In this document: positions 51,762 to 59,047 of the stretch, piece after piece
Layout: each line of letters starts with the position of its first letter
Numbering within the stretch: position 1 is the first letter of the stretch
Assembly: GCA_910574635.1 (NCBI GenBank)
Contig: CAJTCG010000018.1
Coordinates: 1-64,000 of the forward strand
Source of the DNA: Oscillospiraceae bacterium
Lineage (GTDB): Bacteria > Bacillota > Clostridia > Oscillospirales > Oscillospiraceae
DNA: 64,000 nucleotides
Direction: 5' to 3'
Translations under genes and position numbers: made by a program
Notes under the pieces: generated by a model
Seen by the model: the letters and a program-made list of their open reading frames with translations, nothing else
What the model was told of the DNA's origin: nothing
The model's database searches: none

Positions 51762-52529
51762 TTAATTCAAGTCAAACAGGCTCGTCTTCACCACGGCGAA
51801 GGCCTCCCGTAAATAGTAATTCGCGGTGAGCCACCACCAAGGCAGCTCCGCCGGGACGTCGATGGTCTTCAAGCCCTGCCTCCGGGCAATCATATGGGCC
51901 CGGAAGCAGTGAAAATCGTTGGTCACCACGGCAATTGTGGCCCTCCCCGTATCCAGGCCCCGCTCCTCCAGCAGGGCCTTGGAAAACCGGAAGTTCTCCG
52001 CCGTGTTGGTGGAGCGCTCCTCCAGGAGCAGGCGGGCGTTTTCCGCCCCGTCCTCCTTCCACAGCGCCCGGCGCATGGCCTCCGCCTCGGAAATGGCCTC
52101 TCCGGCTCCCTGTCCCCCGGAGAGGACCACCGGCACGTCCGGGTGGATTTCCAGATAATCCTCCGCCGCCCGGATGCGGCTCCACAGGGCCGCGGACGGC
52201 GTTTCACCGTTGACCCCGGCCCCCAGGACGATGACCGCGTCCACGGGAATGGCGGAGTTGTCCGCCTCCCCCCGGAAGACGACGGCGGCCTCAATGCCCG
52301 CCAGGCACACGATGCCAAGGCCCAAGCCCGCGAGAAAAACGCGGTAACAGGCCTGTCCCCTTCGGGACCGTTTCCCCCAGCGGTGAAGATACATCCCGCA
52401 ATACCAAATGGCCAGTGTGCCCAGAAGGAAGTACCCGGTGAATTTCATCCCGTTTGGAATCGACACCAGCGCCAATCCGGCACAGGCCAGGGCCAGCCGG
52501 CCAATCCGGCGGAGCCTTTTTGCCGTCAT
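51762..52529 (-). CDS. YdcF/ElyC-family (DUF218) membrane protein
   Basis: A 255-residue protein with two N-terminal hydrophobic helices (about 12-45 and 65-85) and a DUF218 domain: VDAVIVLGAGVNGETPSAAL, VPVVLSGGQGAGEAISEAEA, LLEERSTNTAENFRFSKALL and VVTNDFHCFRAHMIARRQGL. Family members act in cell-envelope biogenesis, for example in undecaprenyl-phosphate-linked steps in E. coli ElyC. The ATG overlaps the stop of the ABC-F gene (ATGA). Placement after murF and ddl supports an envelope role. Confidence 0.88.
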   Translation of the reverse strand: MTAKRLRRIGRLALACAGLALVSIPNGMKFTGYFLLGTLAIWYCGMYLHRWGKRSRRGQACYRVFLAGLGLGIVCLAGIEAAVVFRGEADNSAIPVDAVIVLGAGVNGETPSAALWSRIRAAEDYLEIHPDVPVVLSGGQGAGEAISEAEAMRRALWKEDGAENARLLLEERSTNTAENFRFSKALLEERGLDTGRATIAVVTNDFHCFRAHMIARRQGLKTIDVPAELPWWWLTANYYLREAFAVVKTSLFDLN

Positions 52530-54424
52530 GCCTCCCCGGCCTCCTCGCTGAGCTGCTCCCAGCGCTCATAGAGGGCGTCCAGCTCTCCCTGGGCGGCCTC
52601 CCTCTGGGCGGTGAGCTCGGTCAGCTTTTCATAGTCGCAGGCGGCGGCTTCCATGCCGACTTCCAGGGCGGCGATCTGTTCCTCCGCCTTGGCGATGTCC
52701 CGCTCGCAGATGGTCAGCTGGCGCCGGGCGTTCTGCTGGGCCCGGTTTCCCCGGGCGGGGCGCTCGTTTTTTTCCTTAGCGGGCTTCGGCGGCTCGATTT
52801 TCGCCGCCTCCTCCTGGGCCTTCATCTGCCGGTACTGGGTAAAGCCGCAGGGGTAGTCTGTAATCGTCCCCTCCGCCAGCTCCCAGATCCGGGTGGCGAA
52901 GCGGTTGATGAAATAGCGGTCGTGGCTGACGAAGAGCAGCGTCCCGTCGTAGGACTCCACCGCCTCCTCAATCCACTCCCTGGAGGCGATGTCCAGGTGG
53001 TTGGTGGGCTCGTCCAGGATGAGGAAGTTGACCTCCCCGTCCATCAGCATGCAAAGGCGCAGGCGGCTCTGCTCTCCGCCGGAGAGCACCGACACAGGCT
53101 TAAACACGTCTTCTCCCCGGAAGTCGTAAGCCGCCAGGCGGTTCCGGGCGCTCTGGGCGGAGAGGCCCCGTTTCGAGGCCATCATGTTCTCCACCAGATT
53201 CCAGTCCGGGTGGTCAAAGCGGATGATCTGGGGCAGGTAGGCGGGCTTGGCCTGGGGCCCCAGCTTGATGCGCCCGTCGTCGGGGTACAGCTCCCCCATG
53301 ATCATCTTGATGAGGGTGGACTTTCCCGTCCCGTTGTCCCCGATGAGGGCGATGCGCTCTCCCCCTTCGGCCTTCAAGGTGATGCCGGAAAACAAGCGCT
53401 TATCCCCGTAGGACTTGGCCACGTTCCGGATGCCCAGCATCTCGTCCCCGTGGAACTCGGCGGTGGAAAACCGGGCGTCCATCTTCCTTGCCTTGGTGGG
53501 CTTTGCGGTGGTGCGCATCCGCTCAATCCGCCGCTCGATGTTCACCGCCCGGCGGTAGGTCTTGTCCATGCCCATGAAGGCCCAGACCCGGAGCTGTTCC
53601 GCCGCCTTTTCCAGCTGCTCGATTTTCGCCTGTTCCTTCTGATACTGCTTCAGCCGCTCCTGATAGCGGCGCTCCTTCTCCACGGCGTAAAAGCTGTAGT
53701 TCCCGCTGTAGAACTCTGCTTTGCCGCCCTCAATCTCAATGACCCGGGTGACCACCCGGTCCAGGAAGTAGCGGTCGTGGGAGATGGCCAGCACCGTGCC
53801 CCGGAAGCCCCGGATGTACTCCTCCAGCCACTCCGTGGCGTGGAGGTCCAGGTGGTTCGTGGGCTCGTCCAAAAGCAGGATGTCCGTGTCCTCCAGAATG
53901 AGGCGGCCCAGGTTTACCCGGGTCTTCTCCCCGCCGGAGAGGCTGTCGAACAGCTGCTTTCGCTGCTCCGGGGAGATGGAAAGGCCGTTGGCGATTTTAT
54001 TCACCGCCACGTCCGTGTCATAGCCCCCGAAGACCTCGAACCGCTCGGCAAGGGACCCGTAGCGCCGCAGCAGCGCCGGGTCCGATTCTCCCGCCGCCAT
54101 GCGGCCCTCCAGGGCCTCCATCTCCCCTGCCAGGCTTTCCAGCCGGGCGAAGGCGGAGCGGAGCACGTCCTCCACGGTGTACCCCGCCGGGTAGACGGGG
54201 ATCTGGGAGATGAGCCCCAGCCGGTGGCGGTCGGCGATGGAAACCTGTCCCTCGTCGTGGTCCAGCTCTCCCGTCAATATGCGAAACAGGGTGGTTTTGC
54301 CCGCGCCGTTCCGGCCCAGCAGGCCCACCCGCTCCCCCTGGTCAATCTGAAAGGTCAGCCCGTCCAGGACGTTGTGCCCCACCTCAAAGGACTTGACCAG
54401 GGAGTTGATCTGTATCTCAATCAT
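52526..54424 (-). CDS. ABC-F family ATPase
   Basis: A 632-residue soluble protein with two ABC domains and no membrane part. Domain 1: LLGRNGAGKTTLFRILTG, LSGGEKTRVNLGRLIL, ILLLDEPTNHLDLHATEWLE. Linker of about 90 residues (YQERLKQYQKEQAKIEQLEK...), the P-site tRNA interaction motif region. Domain 2: LIGDNGTGKSTLIKMIMG, LSGGEQSRLRLCMLM, LILDEPTNHLDIASREWIEE. A C-terminal coiled coil (QLTICERDIAKAEEQIAALE...) ends it. ABC-F proteins act on the ribosome in translation or antibiotic protection. Which subfamily cannot be told here. Confidence 0.93.
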   Translation of the reverse strand: MIEIQINSLVKSFEVGHNVLDGLTFQIDQGERVGLLGRNGAGKTTLFRILTGELDHDEGQVSIADRHRLGLISQIPVYPAGYTVEDVLRSAFARLESLAGEMEALEGRMAAGESDPALLRRYGSLAERFEVFGGYDTDVAVNKIANGLSISPEQRKQLFDSLSGGEKTRVNLGRLILEDTDILLLDEPTNHLDLHATEWLEEYIRGFRGTVLAISHDRYFLDRVVTRVIEIEGGKAEFYSGNYSFYAVEKERRYQERLKQYQKEQAKIEQLEKAAEQLRVWAFMGMDKTYRRAVNIERRIERMRTTAKPTKARKMDARFSTAEFHGDEMLGIRNVAKSYGDKRLFSGITLKAEGGERIALIGDNGTGKSTLIKMIMGELYPDDGRIKLGPQAKPAYLPQIIRFDHPDWNLVENMMASKRGLSAQSARNRLAAYDFRGEDVFKPVSVLSGGEQSRLRLCMLMDGEVNFLILDEPTNHLDIASREWIEEAVESYDGTLLFVSHDRYFINRFATRIWELAEGTITDYPCGFTQYRQMKAQEEAAKIEPPKPAKEKNERPARGNRAQQNARRQLTICERDIAKAEEQIAALEVGMEAAACDYEKLTELTAQREAAQGELDALYERWEQLSEEAGEA

Positions 54425-54449
54425 AGCGTTTTGTCATTCATTCTCCAGT

Positions 54450-55823
54450 TTACGTTTCTTGCAGGCGGTCCACCAGCCAGCCGAATTTCATGGAGTGGGA
54501 CGCCTTTACCAGCACGATGGTCCCCGGCCCCAGCTGCCGCCGGAGCTCCGGCAGGGCCTCCTCCTTCGTGGGGAAGTACAGCACGGACCCGCCGCTGAGG
54601 GCCACGCCGTCGGCGATTTTTCCCGCCAGGTCCCCGCTGCCGACGGCAAACACCAGATCGACGCCCAGCATGGCGGCCAGGGCCCCCATGTTGAAGTGCG
54701 CCCGGTTCCCGATGGCTCCCAGCTCTCCCATGTCGCCCAAGACGGCCACCCGCTTGTCGCAGTCCGTCCGGGCCAGAATTTCCAGGGCCGCCGCCACGGA
54801 TTGGGGGTTGGCGTTGTAGCAGTCGTCCAGAATCATCCGCCGCGACCGCAGGCGGAGGACCCGCATGCGGCTTCCCGCCGGGACGTAGGAGGCCGCGCCG
54901 CGGGCAATCTCCTCCCGGCTCAATCCCAGGGCCTCTCCCACCGCCGCGGCGATGGCGGCGGCGTAGGCCATGTGTTCCCCGGGGGCGGGGATGCTCAGGG
55001 GATTCCGGCCCTTTTCCGTGGAAATGGTGCAGCGGATGCCCTCCACGCCATAGTCGGAAATCTCGGTGATGCGGGCCTGGCAGTGCTCCGACTTGCCGCA
55101 GCGCACGGTCCGGAAGGGGACCGCCACGGTGTCCAGCAGGGCGTCGTCTCCGTTGAGGATGGCCAGGCCGTCTTTTTTCAGGTGGGAGAAAATCTCGCAC
55201 TTGGCCTTCAGGATGCCCTCCCGGCTTCCCAGATACTCAATGTGGGCGTCTCCCACGTTGGAGATGACGGCAATATCCGGCTTCACCATCTCCGTAAGGT
55301 ATTCGATTTCCCCAAAGTGGTTCATGCCGGTTTCAATAACCGCCGCCTCGTGTTCCCGCGTCAGGCCCAGCAGGGTGAGGGGGGTCCCCACGTCGTTGTT
55401 GTAATTCTCCGGGGTCTTCCAGACCTTGAGCTTCGCCCCCAGGACGGCGGCGATCATCTCCTTGGTGGTGGTTTTCCCCACGCTGCCGGTGACTTGAATC
55501 ACCGGGATGGAAAACTGGTCCCGGTAGGCGGAGGCCAGGGCCTTGAGGGCCAGCCGGGTGTCCGGGACCTGGATGTAAAATTTGTCCTCCCGGAGCGTTT
55601 CCGGTACGCGGGCGCAGAGGCATCCCGCCGCGCCGGCGTCCAGGGCCGCGTCGATAAAATCGTGTCCGTCGAACCGTGTTCCCACCCAGGGGAGGAAGAG
55701 GCAGCCCGGCTCCGGCCTGCGGCTGTCGGTACAGACCGCGGTAACGGCGGGGGCGTACTCTCCGGGGTTCAGCCATACGCCGTCTACGGCGCCGGCAATC
55801 TGGCGGGCAGTCATGGGCTCCAT
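54450..55823 (-). CDS. murF: UDP-N-acetylmuramoyl-tripeptide--D-alanyl-D-alanine ligase
   Basis: A 457-residue Mur ligase: N-terminal MTARQIAGAVDGVWLNPGEY with the TDSRRPEPGCLF loop, ATP site ITQVTGSVGKTTTKEMIAAV-type P-loop (VTGSVGKTTTKEM), METGMNHFGEIEYLTEMV region (VIETGMNHFGEIEYLT), and RMRVLRLRSRRMILDDCYNA NPQS in the C-terminal domain. It adds D-Ala-D-Ala to the UDP-MurNAc-tripeptide. ddl, which makes that dipeptide, lies just upstream in the same operon, so the two steps are co-expressed. Confidence 0.95.
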   Translation of the reverse strand: MEPMTARQIAGAVDGVWLNPGEYAPAVTAVCTDSRRPEPGCLFLPWVGTRFDGHDFIDAALDAGAAGCLCARVPETLREDKFYIQVPDTRLALKALASAYRDQFSIPVIQVTGSVGKTTTKEMIAAVLGAKLKVWKTPENYNNDVGTPLTLLGLTREHEAAVIETGMNHFGEIEYLTEMVKPDIAVISNVGDAHIEYLGSREGILKAKCEIFSHLKKDGLAILNGDDALLDTVAVPFRTVRCGKSEHCQARITEISDYGVEGIRCTISTEKGRNPLSIPAPGEHMAYAAAIAAAVGEALGLSREEIARGAASYVPAGSRMRVLRLRSRRMILDDCYNANPQSVAAALEILARTDCDKRVAVLGDMGELGAIGNRAHFNMGALAAMLGVDLVFAVGSGDLAGKIADGVALSGGSVLYFPTKEEALPELRRQLGPGTIVLVKASHSMKFGWLVDRLQET

Positions 55824-55877
55824 TCCATCGTCCTCCCCGCGCCCCGAGGGGCGCGCTTTCTCTTTATAATTGATGTA

Positions 55878-56930
55878 TCAGCGGCGCTTGATGTGGAGGG
55901 ACAGCCGCACGATCTCCTCGCACAGCTCCGCGTAGCTCATGCCCGCGGCGGCGGCCTCCTGGGGCACGAAGCTGGTGGGGGTCATCCCCGGCAGGGAGTT
56001 GGCCTCCAGGCACCAGAGCTTTCCGTCCTTGTCCAGAATCATGTCCGTCCGGGAGTACACCTGAAGGCCCAGGGCCTTGTGGGCCCGGAGGGCCAGCTCC
56101 CCGGCGGCGGCGGCCTCTGCCTCCGTCAGGGGGGCGGGGCAGACCTCCCTGGCGCCGCCCTTTTGGTACTTGGCGGCGTAGTCGAAGTCCTTCCCGGCGG
56201 GGGTGGTCTCCACGGCGGGCAGGGCCCGGTCTCCCAGCACCGCCACCGTCAGCTCCCGGCCGTAAATCCGTTCCTCCCAGAGGATCTCTCCGCCGAACTG
56301 CCGGACTTTTATCAGCGCGTTCATCAGCTCGCCACGGTCCTCCGGCAGGAAAACCCCCAAAGAGGACCCGCCGGTGGTGCATTTGATGACGCAGGGCATG
56401 GGCAGCTCCTGGGCCAGGCGGCAGGCGTCCTCCGGCCTGTATTCCAGCATACCCCACTTCGGTGTGGGAATGCCCTCGGCCAGCATGACCCGTTTTGCCA
56501 CCGCCTTGTCCATGGCCACGCCCGAGGCCAGATACCCGGACCCGGTGTAGGGCACCCCCAGCAGCTCCAGGGCCGCCTGGATCCTTCCGTCCTCCCCGTC
56601 CTGGCCATGGAGGCCCAGGAACACAATGTCCGCCCGGCGGCAGAGCTCCAGCACATGGGGGCCGAACACCTGGGGGCTCTGGTCCTTCCGGCTCCGCCGG
56701 ACGGCCTCCAGATCCGGGGCCGTGCTCTCAATTTTCGCGTCGGGGCACAGGCCGTCCTCCGCGTCAAAGAGGGCTTCCGGGTCCTCCGGGACCTCCTCCA
56801 CCCCCAGAAACAAATCGACTAAAATGGCCCGGTGGCCCCGTTCCCGCAGGCTGCGGCAGATGCCGGTGCCCGTCACCAGGGAGACGGCCCGCTCGGTGGA
56901 GAGGCCCCCGGCCAGTACGACGATCTTCAT
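55878..56930 (-). CDS. ddl: D-alanine--D-alanine ligase
   Basis: A 350-residue ATP-grasp ligase. VLAGGLSTERAVSLVTGTGI is the N-terminal substrate site (variant of GG-x-S-x-E), FLGLHGQDGEDGRIQAALEL and GVPYTGSGYLASGVAMDKAV follow, CVIKCTTGGSSLGVFLPED binds ATP, and LEANSLPGMTPTSFVPQEAA is the metal site. The ATG is followed by AAGATCGTCGTACTGG. It is the first gene of the nine-gene minus-strand operon; TATAAT on that strand at 56971-56966 may be its -10 box. Confidence 0.94.
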   Translation of the reverse strand: MKIVVLAGGLSTERAVSLVTGTGICRSLRERGHRAILVDLFLGVEEVPEDPEALFDAEDGLCPDAKIESTAPDLEAVRRSRKDQSPQVFGPHVLELCRRADIVFLGLHGQDGEDGRIQAALELLGVPYTGSGYLASGVAMDKAVAKRVMLAEGIPTPKWGMLEYRPEDACRLAQELPMPCVIKCTTGGSSLGVFLPEDRGELMNALIKVRQFGGEILWEERIYGRELTVAVLGDRALPAVETTPAGKDFDYAAKYQKGGAREVCPAPLTEAEAAAAGELALRAHKALGLQVYSRTDMILDKDGKLWCLEANSLPGMTPTSFVPQEAAAAGMSYAELCEEIVRLSLHIKRR

Positions 56931-57057
56931 GCGATATCCTCCAGCAATGGTATTATTTTCATCTTATTATAGTCCGTTATAGTTTAGCACAAGCGGCCGG
57001 TGAATACAACCGCCAAAACGGTTTTTTTACATTCCCGCCCCAAATACCGGAAAGGGC

Positions 57058-57088
57058 TTGACATGGACCGTACTCCATGTGATACACT
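57058..57088 (+). promoter_or_regulatory. MerR-type promoter with overstretched spacer
   Basis: TTGACA (57058-57063), 19 bases, TACACT (57083-57088). The spacer is filled by the dyad CATGGA-CCGTAC-TCCATG (57062-57079). A 19-bp spacer with a central dyad is the signature of promoters activated by MerR-family regulators, which underwind the DNA. No merR gene is visible in the window. It would control the ferredoxin-DUF362 gene 50 bases downstream. Confidence 0.72.
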
Positions 57089-57136
57089 GTGTGCCAAACA
57101 ATCACGCAAACCATACGGAAAAGGAGAACGACCATC

Positions 57137-58258
57137 ATGTCTGAGACTTCTAAGGTTTATTTCGCAGATTTCCGTTGCCCCAGCTGGCGGGAGAACCTGC
57201 CCCAGAAGCTGGCCCGGCTGATGATGACCGCCGGGTTCGGCGAGATTGATATGGAGGACAAATTCGTCGCCATCAAGATGCACTTCGGCGAGCCGGGAAA
57301 CCTGGCCTACCTCCGGCCCAACTGGGCCCGGGCCGTGGCGGATCTCATCAAGTCCCAGGGGGGCAAGCCCTTCCTGACGGACTGCAACACGTTGTACGTG
57401 GGCGGGCGGAAGAACGCCCTGGACCACCTGGAGTCCGCCTATGTCAACGGCTTCCACCCTTACGCCACCGGCTGCCATGTGGTTATTGCCGACGGGCTGA
57501 AGGGCACCGACGAGGTGCTGGTCCCCGTGGAAGGCGGCGAGTACGTGAAGGAGGCCAAAATCGGCCGGGCCGTCATGGACGCGGACGTGTTCGTCAGCCT
57601 TACCCACTTCAAGGGCCACGAGCAGGCGGGCATGGGCGGAGCCCTGAAAAACATCGGCATGGGCTGCGGCTCCCGGGCGGGGAAGATGGAGCAGCACAAC
57701 TCCGGCAAGCCCTTTGTGAAGGAAAAGAAGTGCATCGGCTGCAAGGCCTGCGCCAAAATCTGCGCCCACGGCGCGCCCCAGTTCGGGCCGGACGGCAAGG
57801 CCTCCATCGACATGGACAAGTGCGTGGGCTGCGGCCGGTGCCTGGCGGTCTGCCCCAAGGACGCCATCGACTGTCTCTATGACGAGGCCCCCACCATCCT
57901 GAACAAGAAAATCGCCGAGTACACCAAGGCTGTGGTGGACGGGCGTCCCTGCTTCCACGTCTCCCTGGTGCTGGACATCTCCCCCAACTGCGACTGCCAC
58001 GGGGAGAACGACGTGCCCATCGCCGCGGACGTGGGCATGTTCGCCTCCTTCGACCCCGTGGCCCTGGACCAGGCCTGCGCCGACGCGGTGGTGGCCCAGC
58101 CCCCGCTGCCGGGCTCCGTGCTGTTTGACGAGGGCTTCGACTGTAACTGCGGCGACGTTTTCCAGGCGGCCCACCCGGACACCCATTGGCAGTCCTGTCT
58201 GGAGCACGCGGAAAAGCTGGGGCTTGGGTCCCGGAAGTATGAGCTTATCAAAATCTGA
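57137..58258 (+). CDS. DUF362 protein with 2x[4Fe-4S] ferredoxin domain
   Basis: A 373-residue protein. The N-terminal and C-terminal parts are DUF362 (KMHFGEPGNLAYLRPNWARA, KPFLTDCNTLYVGGRKNALD, FVSLTHFKGHEQAGMGGALK, and FASFDPVALDQACADAV near the end). Between them are two ferredoxin clusters, KKCIGCKACAKICAHGAPQF and DKCVGCGRCLAVCPKDAIDC. It is probably an electron-transfer or maturation protein of anaerobes; its partner is unknown. AAAAGGAGAACGACCATC precedes the ATG at 57137. The upstream promoter is of MerR type, suggesting induction by a metal, oxidant or drug. Confidence 0.9.
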   Translation: MSETSKVYFADFRCPSWRENLPQKLARLMMTAGFGEIDMEDKFVAIKMHFGEPGNLAYLRPNWARAVADLIKSQGGKPFLTDCNTLYVGGRKNALDHLESAYVNGFHPYATGCHVVIADGLKGTDEVLVPVEGGEYVKEAKIGRAVMDADVFVSLTHFKGHEQAGMGGALKNIGMGCGSRAGKMEQHNSGKPFVKEKKCIGCKACAKICAHGAPQFGPDGKASIDMDKCVGCGRCLAVCPKDAIDCLYDEAPTILNKKIAEYTKAVVDGRPCFHVSLVLDISPNCDCHGENDVPIAADVGMFASFDPVALDQACADAVVAQPPLPGSVLFDEGFDCNCGDVFQAAHPDTHWQSCLEHAEKLGLGSRKYELIKI

Positions 58259-58269
58259 CCAATGCATCG

Positions 58270-58302
58270 AAAGAGGCGCGGCTGAAAGCCGCGCCTCTTT
58301 TT
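58270..58302 (+). terminator. Intrinsic terminator of the DUF362 gene
   Basis: AAAGAGGCGCGGC, loop TGAAA, GCCGCGCCTCTTT, TT. A perfect 13-bp stem 12 bases after the stop codon. Confidence 0.93.
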
Positions 58303-58363
58303 CCGGTTCTATCCGTCTCCTCCTCCTCATACAATGCGGTATCACGACCGAGAGGTGGACAAC

Positions 58364-58972
58364 ATGACGACAAAGAATGAAGTGCTGCTGGAGGGCCTGG
58401 CCCTGGGGGAACCGGAGTGGTCCCACGAAAACCACGGGTCGCAGTTCTACCGCTTATATCTCCAGGTCCCCCGGCTCAGCGGCCAGGTGGACCTGCTGCC
58501 GGTGCTGCTGCCCGGGGGCCTGGCCGCCCAGGCGGCGGAGGGGAGGCTCCTCCGCATCCGGGGCCAGCTCCGCTCCTTCAATAACCGCAGCGGCGTGGGC
58601 AGCCGCCTGGTGCTGACGGTCTACGCCCAGGAGCTCCAGCCGGGACTGGACGAGCCCCAGAATCAGATCACCCTCTCCGGCGCGCTGTGCAAGCCCCCCA
58701 TTTTCCGCCGAACCCCCCTGGGGCGGAGCATCTGCGATCTGATGCTGGCGGTGCCCCGGCGCTATGGACGGGCGGACTACCTGCCGGTCATCGCCTGGGG
58801 CCAGCTGGCGGTGAAGGCCAGCCGCCTCCGGGTGGGGGACCCGCTGGCCTTGGAGGGGCGGGTCCAGAGCCGTACATACCACAAGGCCCTGGAATCCGGG
58901 GAGACGGAGGAGCGGACGGCCTACGAGGTCTCCATGATGCGCCTGCTGGACCCGGAGGAGCCGGAGGCATGA
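58364..58972 (+). CDS. Tandem OB-fold, SSB-like protein
   Basis: A 202-residue protein built of two single-strand-binding-protein-like OB folds. First copy (about 7-95): VLLEGLALGEPEW..., FYRLYLQVPRLSGQVDLLPV, GRLLRIRGQLRSFNNRSGVG, LVLTVYAQEL. Second copy (about 103-195): ITLSGALCKPPIFRRTPLGR, CDLMLAVPRRYGRADYLPVI, GDPLALEGRVQSRTYHK. The second reads most like SSB (NxxxLxGxLxxxPxxRxTPxG). It lacks the acidic C-terminal tip of replication SSB; it ends LDPEEPEA. It may bind single-stranded DNA as a monomer with two sites. AGAGGTGGACAAC precedes the ATG. Confidence 0.8.
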   Translation: MTTKNEVLLEGLALGEPEWSHENHGSQFYRLYLQVPRLSGQVDLLPVLLPGGLAAQAAEGRLLRIRGQLRSFNNRSGVGSRLVLTVYAQELQPGLDEPQNQITLSGALCKPPIFRRTPLGRSICDLMLAVPRRYGRADYLPVIAWGQLAVKASRLRVGDPLALEGRVQSRTYHKALESGETEERTAYEVSMMRLLDPEEPEA

Positions 58973-58976
58973 GAAT

Positions 58977-59020
58977 GGGGCGAGGGCCCTCCGCTTACCG
59001 CGGAGGGCCCTCGCCCCGTT
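58977..59020. terminator. Bidirectional terminator between SSB-like gene and hppA
   Basis: GGGGCGAGGGCCCTCCGC, loop TTACC, GCGGAGGGCCCTCGCCCC. A perfect 18-bp stem between convergent genes; T-content after it is low on the plus strand. Confidence 0.8.
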
Positions 59021-59047
59021 AAAAGGGAAAGGAAGGAATCAAAGCAG

